A stretch of DNA of 64,000 bases from Symbiodinium natans (Eukaryota; Sar; Dinophyceae; Suessiales; Symbiodiniaceae). Under the pieces are notes generated by a model. That model saw nothing but the letters and a program-made list of their open reading frames with translations, was not told the DNA's origin and did not search any database. The stretch is taken from assembly GCA_905221605.1 (NCBI GenBank), contig CAJNDS010002842.1, positions 96,001 to 160,000 of the forward strand, written 5' to 3'. The position numbers were made by a program, and so were the translations under genes. How positions within the stretch are numbered: the first letter of the stretch is position 1; each line of letters starts with the position of its first letter. This document shows positions 26,301 through 40,500 of this stretch, one piece after another.

Positions 26301-29300
26301 TTGCGATAGTCTAAGGTTGGAGCCGTGGGCCCTTCGCATGGTCCCTTACCCTTGTTTAAAAGGATTTGGCGGGATCCGCGGTATGGGCCCTCACGATGTG
26401 TAGGTATATAAGGGTTATGTAACCTGGGATCCACATTAAGGGCCCATACTTCGGATCCCCTATAATTATAGGCCTTGTAGTAGCATATATAGGCTATATC
26501 TACTACTATAATGCCTAGGTATACTAATCTAGGACCCAGGGTAGGCTCTTCTTCCCTTGTCTTAAAGTTTGGGTTTCCTTCTTAAGCCCCTTTCGAGCCA
26601 CAAAGGGCACCCTTGCTCTTCCTAGGTTACGCTTGGCTCAAATAAGCTAAGTCATTCAAATCATACACAAAGAGACAATGCAATCTCAACCCCTACAGAA
26701 CAAAGCCAAACCCTAAGCTCTGCTACCCCCTCCCCCTTCCCTTATATCCAAAACCCTAAACCCCAAAACTCCTAAACCTTAAACCTGTACCCTAAACCCT
26801 AAACCCTAAACCCTGTACCCTAAACCCTAAACCCTAAACCCCCCTAAACACCAAACAACCGAAACCCTAACCCCTAAACCCCACACACCAAAACATCGAA
26901 ACCGAGACCCTAAACCCTGAACCCTAAACCCTAAACCCTAAACCCTAAACCCTAAACCCTAAACCCTGAACCCTAAACTCCAAACAAGAAACTGTCAGGT
27001 GGCCGACCAGGCCGAGCTCTCGCGCTACCAGGCCAAGCGAGCCCGGGCCCTGGGTTTGGTACAGTTTTAGGGTTTAGAGCTTAGGGTTTAGGGTTTAGGG
27101 TTTAGGGTTTTGAGGTTTTTTTAGGATGTAGGATCTAGAGGTTAGGGTTTAGGGATTATAGGATTCCTCTTGGGTCTAGGAGGGCTTCAAGGCACCAACC
27201 GAGACCCCGAAGCCCAATTTTTCCCTGATCCGACAGAAGTGATTTCAGTTTTGGGGCCCTAAACCCTAAACCCTAAACCCTAAACCCTAAAGTTGGGTTC
27301 ACAGGGTTCTTGGCTTTTTGGGGGTTTATCGGGCCTAGGGTTCAGGGTTTCGTGTTGAGGGTTGGGGGACTTCTTTGTGTTTATGGAATTGCGCTCTGCA
27401 TGTCTGCATTCTGAACATGCAAAGATTAACCGTAGTCCTTTCAATGATGGCTCTGACGGGCGTCTAGAATAGCTTGTTCTTCTTCGGATGCAAGCGGCAG
27501 AAGCAACGCTTGACCCGAAAGCCACAAACCAGAAACCTTTCTCACAACTAAACCAGATAAGCGCCCAAAGTTGACTCACACCCCTAATCCCCCCATCTGT
27601 AAATCCTACACACCCTGTAAACCTGTAAACCCGGCAACATGGGTATCGTCAAAGTTTTGGCTCTTAGGGTTTAAGGTAGAGGTACAGGTTTTCGGGGTTT
27701 AGGGTTTCAAGGGTTTTTGGGTTCGGGGGTTCAGGGACGAAACTAGCGACCCTTATAACTTAGGGGGGGATGGGACTGTACAAGGTACGTGAAGGGGTTT
27801 ATACATGGGAAGAAGATTCCGGGTCCCTTCCAATATTCCCTCCTTATAACAATTATACCCCTTCAGGGTTTAGGGTTTAGGGTTTAGGGTTTAGGGTTAT
27901 CAGGGTTGAGAGACCTACGCCTTCCTAGTGCAAGTGATGAGGTCGCAGCGCGCCGGGCCGGCTCCACCTACGCCTTTGACCTGCCTGGGGGCCTGGATTG
28001 TCTATAGGGCTTACCTTAAGATCCCGAAGCCCACTCTTGCTTGTAGGTGAACTACCTAAGAATCCTGTAAGAGGTTTTAGAGTAATAACCAGCAACAAAA
28101 GTAGGTCTTGAGTAGGGATTTGGGGTGTATCTGGTTTAGGGCTATTTATACCGTAATTCATCTCCTTTTGGTCTCTCTCTCTCTCTCCCTCTCTCCCTCT
28201 CCCTCTCTCCCTCTCTCCCTCTCTCCCTCTCTCCCTCTCTCCCTCTCTCCCTCTCTCCCTCTCTCCCTCTCTCCCTCTCTCCCTCTCTCTCTCTCCCTCT
28301 CCCTCTCTATCTCTCTCTGGGGGATGGGGTGGGGTTGAAGTTTGATTCTATCCGCGGGCCCTTTCTCCGCAGTTTAACCTCCAGCTTCCTCCACGAAACT
28401 CCGCCATTCCGCGGAGTACTTTCTCAGGAAAGGGGGCTGAGGGTTTAGGGTTTAGGGTTTAGGGTTTAGGGTTTAGGGTTTAGGGTTTAGGGTTTCGGGT
28501 TTAGGCTGCTTGGAGAGTCCAATCAGGGACGGGTCTGAGTGGTAAGTTTCCAGATAAGGTTGCGAACCCGTGTTCCCTGCAGTTACCTGACTTGCAACCC
28601 GCTCTATTCCTGCCTATGAGCCTCAACAAGCAAATCCCTCCTAAACTCGCGGGGTGGATTCACAAAACATCCCAACAGGCGCCATAGGGCCATAGGATTT
28701 TAAGGGTTTACCTTGTATAGCTGTCTGGGGGGAGGCCCACCTGTTCTTCAACGGAGTGTTTGAAGCTCTTGGTGGACCCGCGTCCGGCCCTAAACCCTAT
28801 CAGCCCTAAACCCTAAAAACCCTCTAACCCCTATAAGCCCTCTAACCCCTATAAACCCCCTAAACCCTGCAAACCCTGCAAACCCTCAACTCTAAGCCCA
28901 AAAGCCCAAAAGCCTAAAGCCTAACCTTCCCAAAGCCACAGGCCGGGTATGCTCAAGCTGGCGCTGACCATGAAGTGGATCGCTGCCACCAGCAGCTCGC
29001 GCGACCCTCGGGCCTCAAGGGCTTTCGCGTTTGGGAATGTCAAGTCAAGGTTCTTGCTAGGGTTGTAGGGTTGTAGGGTTATAGGGTTATAGGGCTTAGG
29101 GCTTAGGGCTTAGGGTTTAGGGTTTAGGCGGGTTTAGGGTTTAAGGTTCAGGCTTTGTATGTGCGGGGCTGTTAGGGTATGTTGGGGTTACAGGGCCTTG
29201 CAGGGCTTTTGGGGTTGTGTGATTTAGTTGCAGGGTTTGGGAAGGTTTGGGAGTTCAGGGTATAGGGTGCAGGAGTTCGGCTTTAGGGGAATGCGGGCTG

Positions 29301-31194
29301 AGTTAACTGCTGAGAACGTAGAACACGTGCCCTTATATTGGCCTTGTTTGGGCCTGTGGCGGAGTCGGTTACCATTAACAGCCTTAGCCCTAGGACCCAA
29401 ACCCTAAGCTTTAAACGCTAAACCCGGAACCATTCCTTGATTTTCGACTTTGCCATGCTTTGCCGAGGACTCCCCATGTTCCCAATGTTTACAGGGTCCT
29501 TAAGGGAGGGTGGTTTCGAGGGTTTAGGGTTTAAGGTTTCAAGGGGATATGTAACACAAGGTTCCCTAAAACTCCCCACTACTTCCTAAACCCCTCTAAG
29601 CTTCCCTACAGTTCCTTGGCCGAAAAACACTAAACCACTATGTGTAGCCTTGGCCCTAAGCCCTGAACCCTAAACCTCATGAACCCTTACTTAATGATGC
29701 AAGAATATTGTCCGACACACGCAGTGCTCCGCAGATCAAAGCGGCCATCCTCGCCGAACACGCGAGGCGAAGGACTCGCACCACTAGGGCTAGGGTTTAG
29801 GGTTTAGGGTTCAGGGTTCAGGGTTCAGGGTTCAGGGTTCAGGGTTCAGGGTTCAGGGTTCAAGGTTTAGGGTTTAGGGTTTAGGGTTTAGGCCTACATG
29901 GCTTAGGGTGCTTAAGGCTTTCGGGTTCAGGGGTTTGAAGCTCCCAGAGCTTCAGTGTTTCGGCGGAGGGGCTTCGGGTTCAAGACCCGAAATCAGCCAA
30001 GTTTCCGCCAGCCCCGGATTCGAATCTCCAGGTTTGGGAGTTTTCGGTTTCGGGCTTAGGGGTTTCCATTAGTTGCCGTTAGGGTTTAGGGCAATTGGGT
30101 CTTTTTAGACAATTTTCCGGAGGGTTTGGCAGCCCAACCTTGTAGCCTGCAGTTGTGCAGGAAGCTGTTGGAGTTGCAGATAGCACTTGAATCCTCAGGC
30201 CCTGAATCAACCTCTCCACTACACCCCACACCCTAAATCCTAAACCCTGAACCCTAACCCGAAAGCTCCACAGGACGAAACGCCCGAAGGCGCAGTCCCT
30301 CTCCTCGTTCTGGGCCCTGCTCTGAGCTGTCTTTGTTGAATGGGTTTTGTTTGCAGTTTAGGGTTTAGGGTTTATGGTGTAGGGCTTAGGGTTTAGGGTT
30401 TAGGCTTGGGGTTTGGGGTTTGGGGGTTTGGGTTTACAGCTTTAGGGGTTGTTCTTTTTGTTTAGCGTTGCGCCGTCTAGAGTGTGAGTTTGTACGGGGG
30501 GGTTCGAGGCTGGGCTTTGATATTTTGATTAAGCTTTGTTTAGGGTTGATTGTTTAGGGATTAGGGTAAGTGAATACGCGCAACACCTAGCGATCTCTTT
30601 GAGTAAGTATTGGTCTCCTGCAAACATGTCGATGACGAAGCGATGATTTTAGACACGTGTCTGAATGTACGCACCTAAAACTTAAAAGCGCTCGTAGCAT
30701 TGTAGGGATGAAGGGGTTCTGAAAAATAGAGCTCTGAGAAATAGAGCCTAGCCCACAAAACCTCAGCCCAGAGGGGGAGTCTTCTTATGGCTTGCGGGGA
30801 CGTTCGTTGCCCGACATCCGGGGAACCCTGAATCCCTAAACCAACCTTTCGACCCTAAAACTCTAAACCCTACCCCTAGCCCTAACCCACATCCCTAAAC
30901 CCTAAACTCTAAGCCCTCATCAACCCCAGGCCCGTGACAAAACACCCAGTCAATCCTGAGGCGTGGCGCTCCGACGGTGCCATCGCAGGCCCGGTGGAAG
31001 AGACTCTGTGGGCTGTGGGATTGAGGGTTTAGGGTTTTAGGGTTTAGGGTGTGGGAGTGAGGGTAAAGGCGGTATAGGGTTTATTTAGGCTATGGGTTTC
31101 GAGGAGGTGGTTTCTTTGCGGGCTCATGGGGTCCAAAGTTCAGGTCCACCTCAACTTTGTTTGTGTGTGAGAGCCCCTCGGGGTGGTGGGCGGT

Positions 31195-31227
<33 letters not shown>

Positions 31228-31490
31228 GTGTGATTTTTTGGTTTGCAGACACCGAAGCCCCATGCACTGGGTCGAGAAAGCTCGGTTTCCATAGCCTTTA
31301 AAGCTGTGAAGTTTCGAGTTCAGGCTACCGGGTTTCTCAGGGCAAGGTTTCAGGTTCAGGGTTCCGAACGTATCCCCCAAAGCCCCACAAAAAACCAAAC
31401 CGGGTCGAGGTTGCAGTGCAGGGTCCCGTCCTGTATACTGTCCCATGGCCCCCTGTCCCGCTGCACGGTTCCGTATAACGGTGTGCCTGC

Positions 31491-31525
<35 letters not shown>

Positions 31526-34500
31526 CTGTTTAACGTCAAGTTGCCGGGGCTACTCAGGGCACCCTAATTCTTTCGGGGGTCCAGCTGAATCAGCCTGCAC
31601 TGGGCTCCTGACTCAAGCTGCTCGGTTTAGGGTGTAGGGGTTTAGGGTTTAGGGCTTGCGAAAACCTCAAGCCCTAAGCCCAAAACGTAGTATGTCCGTA
31701 ACAACCATCTCTTGTGAAAAGCCCCAAGGCCCTCGACACGAAACCCCAAATCCAAACTTTACTAAACCCCAAGCCCGAAATCAGAAAGAGCCTAGCATGA
31801 AGCCATCTTACGCACCAGCATTGTAAATCCCAAGCCCTATGCCCCCCAACCTTATCCCCAAGCCTCAACCCCAACTCGGTCCCAAGACCCTAAACCCTAA
31901 ACCCTAAACCCTAAACCCTAAACCCTAAACCCTAAACCCTAAACCTTACTAAACCCTCTGAGCCTCTGAGCAACCTCGATCCCCAAATCCCCCCTTCAGG
32001 TACCTGAGAACATGCCCAAGGACCCCGTCGTCGCCGTGGAGCTGGTGCGCCCTGCTTTCACCCACGCACAGCTCTGAAAACCTAGGGTTAGGATTTAGGG
32101 TTTAGGGTTTAGGGTTTAGGGTTTAGGGTTTAGGGTTTAGGGCTTTTGGTATTTGGGTTCCATTCCCGAAGTTTCGCACCTTAAGCCCTAAACCCCCCAA
32201 ACCTCTCAAAACAGGTGAACCACACCCCGAAAAACCCGCTACTGCCTTGATCTCGACATGCCATAATGAGACGTAATAAATTTAGGGGTCGAAATGCTTA
32301 CTAATAGTATTCCCTTAGGGTTGCTATAGTAACGCCCAAAACCCTGTTCAAATATTTCGGGCCCTGCGTTACAGGGTTTAGGGTTTAGGGTTTAGGGTTT
32401 AGGGTTTAGGGTTTAGGGTTTAGGGTTTAGGGTTTAGGTTTAGGGTTTAGGGTTTGGGGTTTGGGGTTTGGGGTTTGGGGTTTGGGGTTTGGGGTTTGGG
32501 GTTTGGGGTTTGGCGTTTAGGACCTTAACGCCCAGGAACTGGGTTTGGGACTACTATACTTTAATACTGTTCTTGGTTCTGGGTTCCTATTCTAGCTACT
32601 TATACCTAAAAAGTATATACTTTTTTTTGCCAGGGTCTACTCCAGGGTAGGGGATAACTTCCCTTTGGGTGTAGCTAATCTACAATACATGCCCTATTTG
32701 GGAAACTTACGCAAGACTTTGGGCTTCAAAGGAGTGGTGATTTAGCAGATAGACTCCCCCATATCATGCATACATGACTTGAACGAAGCAAGTCATGGAC
32801 CTTGAGCCCTAAACCCTAAACCCTAACCCTAAACCCTGAACCCTGAACCCTGAACCCTGAAACCAAACCCCTGTTCCCCCTGAAATTCTACATCCCAAGC
32901 CCCCCCCCCTGAGCCTTCACCCCGAGCCCGAAAAACCTAAATTAAACCCGAAAGCCTTCATACGCCTAAACTCTATAGGCCCTAAACCCTATAAAGATAG
33001 GATTCTTAGGTAAACCCTAAACCCTAAACCTTTAACCCTGAGCCCTGAACCCTAAAACCTAAACCCTAAAGCCTAAACCACCAAAAAGTGGGTTTTTGGG
33101 TTCTTAAGGCAGGGACCCTGCCATGCAGGTTATGGACTGGGCCAAGATGGAGCTGGTTGAGAGCGCTCGAGCGGAAGGTCGGGTTTGGGGTTTAGGGCTT
33201 AGGGTTTAGGGTTTAGGGCTAGGGTTTAGGGTAGGAGGCGGAGTTCTTACTTAGCCAAAAGTAGAACTTTAAATTTTGTTGGTCCCCTTGTTTAGTTGGA
33301 CGAGTAAGTGTAACCTTTTTTTCTCCTTGGTTTTTGGAGAAGTAAGAGTTAGGGTGTAAGGATTTTGGGGTTTGCGTTTTTTAGGGCACCTTATCGGGGT
33401 CCTTACTATAAGGGCATCCTACTATTTGGGGGCCTGTTATAGGGGTTCCCTGTTTTCGTAAACCCCCATTTAGGGATTTAGGGTTTGAGGGCTTTCGGGT
33501 TTCGGGTTTTTCTCTGGCTTTCGGTTTGAGGAGTTAGGTCAGGGCAGTTGAAGGATTTAGGATTTAGGGCTTAGGCTGGGCAATTTTTTCAGGGCTCCGC
33601 ATGGTTCATGAGGGCATAGGGTCTAGGGTCTAGGGGTTGATCTATAGGTCCTTCTGTGACTTTTTGTTTTTTAAAGGGCTCCTAGTGGTTCATAGGGGAA
33701 AAGATAGGGCAATTTTGGGAACAGGTATTCTGATCAACTCCCACATACCACAGGGCTCAGGAAGGTTTGCTTCGCCTGGCACAGGACAGATGCAAGGGTT
33801 CTCCCCAAACCCCAAACCCCCAAACCCCAAACCCCAAACCCCCAAACCCCCAAACCCCCAAACCCCCAAACCCCCAAACCCCCCCCAAACCCCCAAACCC
33901 CAACCCCCCAACCCTGAACCCCGAACCCCAAACTAACCCCAAACCAACCCCTAAACCGCTTAAACCCGAACCCCGAACCCCGAACCCCGAACCCTAAACC
34001 CTAAACCCCAAACCCAAACCGCCTAGACTCTAAACCTGTGTTTCACCCAGGCTGCTCTAGGTAGCGGCAGGGGGTTTTGTGTAGCTTGCGCTAGGCCACC
34101 CACAGTGCCGCTTTGCTATAGTGGTCTGAAATATTTTAGAGGTTTAGGGTTACAAGGGTCTAGGGTTTAGTGTTTCGGGTTTAGGGTTTAGAGTTTGGGG
34201 TTGTTGTCTAACCAAACTTATAAGCGGACATCAAACAGATAACAATCAGAGGCTGTTTGCAGCCTTGATTGGCACTCAGATGCTGATCAGGTGAAGTTTT
34301 GACAGCTTAAGGGCAGGTATGCTTGGTAGCCCTTTTCCCTTTTTTTGGCTCTGGTTCCCTTATTGTACCCAACCAAAACAGGGTGCCCTTATTATATGGT
34401 TACTGGGCTACTAAGTATGAGAACACCCCCCTACTCCCCTGTAGACCCTGAGAAGCCAACGGATATCCTGTGTTCCCCGTTGGACCCGATTAAGATGAAA

Positions 34501-37500
34501 GCATCCTAGGCTAGGACCGGGAGTAGGCCCTTGTTTCCTTTATTTAGGGTTGGGGTTCCCTTATCATCCCCTTAAAGCCAAAAAGGGTCCCCTTTTTTAT
34601 TCCGAGGTGACTCCCGGGTCTAGTGGGCGATTTAGGGATTAGGAGTCTTGGTGTTTCGGGCAGGGTCTGAGACAGTCTGGCTGCAACTCTGCTGAAGTTC
34701 CAAGGCCTCTGAGAACCCTCAACCCTAAACCCTAAACCCGCGGCGTAGGTGCGAACGACGTGGGCATGTTGGCCTGGAAGCTCACGATGAAGACCCCGGA
34801 GTACCCCGAAGGCGCATCGAGAAAGCTGCCGCAGAAAGCCCTAAAGGGTTTAGGGTTTAGGGTTTAGGGATTAGGCTTCCCCTAAACCCTAAACCTGTTG
34901 TTTGTAGGTTGCCGAAGATTCCCTTAAGCCTTAAGGTTAAGCTTTGAGGGTTTGAGCCTATAAGGGTTTGGCACCCCATTTGCAGGTTTAGTGTGAAGAA
35001 GGCCCTACAGCGCAAGATCTTGCGCCAGGGTTCAGGACCATAGGGTTTGGGTTCTAGGGTTTAGGGTTAGGGCTGCGAGGCTGCCCCACCCAGCTCACAA
35101 TAGCTGGACTTAGGCTTCAGATTTTCTACATCTTCCGAACTCAACCCTACGCAAAAAAACCTAGTCCCTGAAGCCCAATGCGCCAAAAGTCGAACCCCCA
35201 AAGCCTAAACCCAAGACCCCCAAACACCCCGCAAAGCTCGAAGGCTATGTAACAGCCTTGAATACAGGTTAGGCTGTTTCAGGGTTCACGGTGCCGGGCT
35301 TGGGGCATTGGGCTTCAGATTTGCGATTCAGAGTTTTGTGCTTCGCCACTTAAATCCCATAAACCCCTTAGGCAAAACCTCCCTCCCAGGCTCCCCCGGC
35401 CGTTTTACCCTAGACCCTAAACCCGAAACCCGAAACCCTAAACCCTAAACCCGAAACCCTAAGTGGAAACCCTAGACCATGTCGGGCTATGCAGGCCGAC
35501 AGGTCATCCTCATCGCCAACGACGTGACCTTCCAGGCTGGTTTGGGGGCTCGGGTTCAGGGTGTAGGGCTTAGGGCTTAGGGCCTATAAGGCTTTGCAGG
35601 AACGAAATCCGAAACCCTGCAAACCATGTGGGCTTGATGCCAGTGCATGGTTCACGAGGCAGCTTAGGGACGAAATGAACCCTGAAAGGGTTTATGCCAA
35701 GGAAGTGGGGGTGGGTAGGGTTGGGGTTTAGGGTCTAGGGTGGAGAGGCCTACAACATTAGCACCCCAACCCTCCGCAACCTGTCCTAAGAAAGCATGGG
35801 GCAGTGAACAAGGGTGAGGAGTGTGTGCTACAGGCGGGCTCCTTCGGCGTCAAGGAAGATCAGTTCTTCCAGAAGGCCAGGGGGAGGGGGGAGCGCGAGT
35901 TGAACGAAAGCCCAACCCCACGGCCTTAGGGCCTTCAACGTGAACGCGGTCAGGGCTTAGTAGTAAAGACTGGCCTTGCGCTGGCATCCTGTGTCTGTTT
36001 CGTGTTAGGTTATAGGGTCCGTTAAAATGCCCCTTGTATAAAGCAAGCCAGGGTGTTTGCCTTTGTGCTGTTGCTGGGAATGTGGGTGGGGTTTAGGCTT
36101 AAAGAGGGATATGAGAGTTCGACACAAGGTCAGTCCATTCTCCGCAACCCCTACTTAAAATGACCCCGAAACTCTTCATGCTAAAAGCATTAGTAATGCT
36201 CGTACTTTAAGGGTACATGGTTTAGAGATTATAGGGTTTAGGGCTCTCAGCCCTAAACCCTCAGTCCCTAGCCCTAATTCAACGCAAAATCCAGCAACAA
36301 GGGGTTTAGGGTTTAGAGTTGAAGGTTTAGGGTTTACCCTGAAAACCCTTCGACCCACGGAATTCCCCCGAGCCCTTAAAGCCCCAAGCCCTCAAAAACC
36401 TTTCCAAACCGTAAAGCCCCAAACCCCCAACCCCTTCCAAGCGCTGCCTTAAACCACATTTCTGGTAGAGGTAACCCTAAGCCCTAAACCCTAAACCCTA
36501 AACCCTAAACCCTAAACCCTAAACCCTAAACCACATACCTTCTAGTAGACCACATGTCTCCAGGCGTCGGAGTTGGCCCGAAAGCTTGGCCTTCCGCGCG
36601 TCTATGTGTCCTGCAACAGCGGCGCGCGAAGGGGGGGGGTGGGTGGGAGTTAAGGTGTCCCTAGACCGCAAACCCTAAGCCCAACCCTAAGCCCTAAACC
36701 CTAAACCCTAAACCCTAAACCCTAAACCCTAAACCCTAAACCTTCAGGGTTTCGGGCTTAGGGGAGGAGAGGGTTTGGGGCCAAGAGGGGGTGAGGATTG
36801 AGAGTTGAGCATTGAAGATTCGGGGTGTAGTGGAGGGCTGGGGCTTCTTCATTCGGGTTTAGGGTTTAGGGTTTAGGGTGTAGGGTTTAGGGTGTAGGGT
36901 TAAGGGTCTAGGGTTTAGGGTCTAGGGTTTAGGGTCTAGGGTTGGACTGCCGGGGTTTTGGGGCAGAGGAGGTGGGGTTAAGGCTTCGGCTTGTGGCAGT
37001 TGGCTCCCTCAGTAAGTGTCGGGTGTTTCTCAAGCAGGTTTGTTTGGGGGACACTAAACCCAAAACCCTGAACCCTAAACCCTAAACCCTATAAACCCTA
37101 AACCCTAAACCCTAACCCTAGACCCTCAACCCTAAACCCTCGTGGAGAGTTAGGGTTTGTTGGAGGCTCCCAGAGCCCGAACCCTAAACTTCAGGGGTTT
37201 GGGGGGTCAAGGACATGGCTCCTGCAAAGCAGATCTCGATTTCTGGCCGCGAAGATACTCAGTATCCTACTGGGTTTGGGTTTAGGGTTTAGGGTTTAGG
37301 GCTTAGGGTTTAGGGTTTTGGGTTTAGGGTTTAGGGTTTAGGGTTTAGGGTTTAGGGTTTAGGGTTTAGGGTTCAGCAGCTCATGTACTAGCTTTCACTA
37401 GTCAAGCAGCTTGTCAAGCGTTGCAAAAATACCCATGCACCCACGAAACCCATAACATTACGAACATGTAAAGTTCACTCAATACATTTCCATAAACCCT

Positions 37501-40500
37501 ATGCCTAGGGCCTAAACCCTAACCAAACCCACGGGCTCTAAACCCTATGCCCAAACCCTAGGGGCCCTAAATGCTACTCCCCAAGCCCCAGGCCCGGCCT
37601 GGGTCCTAAACCCTAGGCCCCAAAACCAAAAACCATTTGCCGACGAAGGGCGTCAGGGGAAAAAACATTTGCCGACGAAGGGCGTCAGGGTTTAGGGCCC
37701 GCGCGGGGAAAAAAAACATTTGCCGACGAAGGGCGTCAGGGTTTAGGGCCGACGCGGGGAAAAAACACATTTGCCGACGAAGGGCGTCAGGGTTTAGGGC
37801 CCACAGGGGAAAGAACCATGGGTTTGGGTTGCTAGCAAGAATTGAAAACCTGTCGCCGAAAGCAAGAGTTAAACCCACGCTACACGCTGGACCAAAGTTC
37901 CCGAACACCAAGAAAAGCCAAAGCCTGAACTGGTCCAAAAAGCCCCCAAACCCTGTATAACCCTAGAGTAACCCTGAGCCCTAAACAGCCCAGCAACAAC
38001 CCTACATAAACCCCAAACCCTAGACCCTAAACCCCAAACCCCAAACCCTAAACCCTAAACCCCAAACCCTAAACCCTAAATAAACCCTAAACCCCAAACC
38101 CTAAACCCTACTAAACCCTAAAGTTTAAAACTCTGTGAGGCGCCCGTGTGGGTCTCGTGGAGGAGCTGAAGCCCCTCTACAAGGTGATTGATCTTTGGGT
38201 TTAGGGTTTAGGGTTTAGGGTTTTAGAGTTTAGGGTTTAGGGTTTAGGGTTTAGGGTTTAGGGTTTAGGGTTTAGGGTTTGGGGGTGCAGTATTTTGAAA
38301 GTTTGGGCTATCTAGGTAGGACCTTGTGATGTTACCTTCGTGTAGATTGATATACTGTAGGGTCTAGGGGCGAATTGGGATTGTAGGGTGTTGGAAATTA
38401 AGGGGGCTCTAGGGATCGTCGCGGCCTCAGAGTGCAGGGCTTAGGGTTTGGGGTTCAGGGTTTAGGGTGGGGTTTAGGGTTTTGGGTTTAGGGTTTAAGG
38501 TTTAGGGTTTAGGGTTTAGCGTGTAGGGTTTCGGGTTTAGGGCTTAGGGTTTAGGGTTTAGGGTTCGCTTGAGGTTTGCCTTAAGGTTGCTAGTTTGTGT
38601 TGTCCCAGATTCCCCTTTATAAACCCCCTCACGGAGCCGTGTATGTTGCAGCCGAACCTGGAATTCCTCTCCTGAATCTCTTTCGGTTTAGGGTTTAGGG
38701 TTTGGGGTTTAGGGTTCAGGGCTTAGGGTTTCGGGTTCAGGGCATAGGGTTGAGGGTTTAGAGGGTGTCGAGTTTAGCAAACTGGTCAAAGCGGGTTAGT
38801 TCCGGGGGTTGAAGTATGTCATCGCCGAACAAGTGAATGGAAATTCAGGGTAAAGTACGGGACTCAGGCAAATTTCCAAATCATAAGCCCTCAGCCCTAC
38901 CTAAGCCCTAAGCCCGAAACCCTAAACCTTTTTGAGGCATCTACAACTGCATAACTTTTTGCAATCAACCAAAATACCCAATTCGCCTTCGCCTTCATCA
39001 TGCTACGATGCGTCCTCCCAAGCCTGGCTACGGAATCCTAGGGTTGAGGGTTTAGGGTTTAGGGCTAGGGTTTAGGGTTTCGGGTGTCGGGTTTCGGGTT
39101 TAGGGCCCGAAGCCCTAAACCCTAAACCCTAAACCCTATACCACGAACCACCCTAGAGGCCCTAAATCCTCATTCCGAAGCTCGCCAGGTGCAGTGGCTG
39201 GACGCCAACGACTGCAGCAAAGGCCTGGCTGAGCCTCAACAACTTCAACCCTCGGTGGGGTATTAGGGTTTAGGGTTTAGGGTTTGTTTAGGGCTAGGGT
39301 TTAGGGCTAGGGTTTAGGGCTTAGGGCTTAGGGCTTGGGGCTTAGGGCTTAGGGTTTAGGGTTTAGGACTGAGGGTTTAGGGTTTAGGGTTCAGGGTTTA
39401 GGGTTTAGGGTTCAGGGCTAGGTGTTTCACACCGTGGAGGCTTCGAGTACCTCTACCTGACCAAGGCGGACTACGACAAGCTTCCTGCAGGAACGGTCGA
39501 GGTGCGGGAAACGCTAGAAGCCCGACATGCGCTTTGGCAACTCTAACGGACCGAAACGCTAACAGCCGTTCAAACACCCTACACCCCACCTAAACCCTAA
39601 ACCCTAAACCCTCAGTCCTGCCCGAGCTCCGCAGCTTAGTTCTCTGACTTCACAACACAAATCGGACCGAGTACTACTTTGGCATCGTCCTTAGCATTCC
39701 CTGGAGCTGGGTTGTGGAATCCTTTGCCCTGAACCTTAAACCCGGAAACCCTAAAACCTGATTTTGCTGAACGGAGTTCGGCTTTGGGAGTGTCCAAGAT
39801 CGGACCCTAAGTGGGATGTGGGTTTAGGGTTTTAGGGTTTTGGGGTTGCCGTTTAGGGTTTAGGGTTTAGGGTTTTGGGTTTTGGGGTTTTGGGGTTACC
39901 GTTTAGGGTTTAGGGTTTAGGGTTTAGGGACCCCCTTCTTGCTGGCAGGCCCACAAGGTCTCGGAGGGCGGTGAGGAGCGATACGTGCTGGATGCCATCA
40001 TCGGCGAGGGCCAGAAGAGCACCCAGCAGCTCGATCGAAGTCGTAGGTTGGCCCTAAACCCTAAACCCTAAACCCTAAACCCGAAACCCCATATTATTGG
40101 GTCTAGCAGGGTAGTTCCACAGCCTGAGTATTTGTCCCTTCGCAGGGGACGCCTTGTATACCATGCCCTCTAAAACTGAGAAAAGAAGGTGAGGGGCCAT
40201 AATCTACCATTTGCTCCAGAAACCACCCCAAAAAAGTAAGAAGATTCTTCCTTATAAGAGTAATATAGGGATTTTTATCATGTGACTTTTTTGGGGATTC
40301 TTAAGCAAATAGTAGTAATCGGGGACCATGTACCTACCCGTAGGCCTGAGAACCGCCAAGTGAGTATAAACCCTCTCCTAGGATGGCCCATGAAACCCAA
40401 AAAGCCTAGATATGATCCTAATATCAGGAGTAGCTTCGCTCGAGAAGCTGTGTGACTAGGGGGTCGGGCAATGGGGGAGGGGGGGAGGAGCCACCAGAGG

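Larger units (their letters stand above)
28999..31999 (+). other. Repeat-rich span between confident ACC exons
   Basis: Contains three exon-like islands (29725, 30274, 30952), a TTTAGGG/TTCAGGG array 29783-29895, a repeat (GGGATATGTAACACAAGGTTC, 29549) with a relative at 7060, and two long G tracts at about 31195-31227 and 31494-31521. CCCTAAA array 31885-31945 lies before the next exon. Confidence 0.5.
33178..34748 (+). other. Intron, 1.6 kb
   Basis: Begins with TTTAGGG-type repeats, holds a family D-like piece at 33380, a CCCCAAA block 33805-33990, family A element at 34325 and family B element at 34513, and ends with CCCTAAACCCGCG before the exon. Confidence 0.6.

Noticed and set aside
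28108-28338. Ser/Leu/Pro-rich open frame
   Set aside because: It is the CTCTCCCT microsatellite.
33637-33997. Pro/Asn-rich or Gly/Trp-rich proteins on both strands
   Set aside because: They are translations of CCCCAAA/TTTGGGG repeats in several frames.
37606-37960. Repetitive proteins on both strands
   Set aside because: They are read-through of the 50-base tandem repeat.
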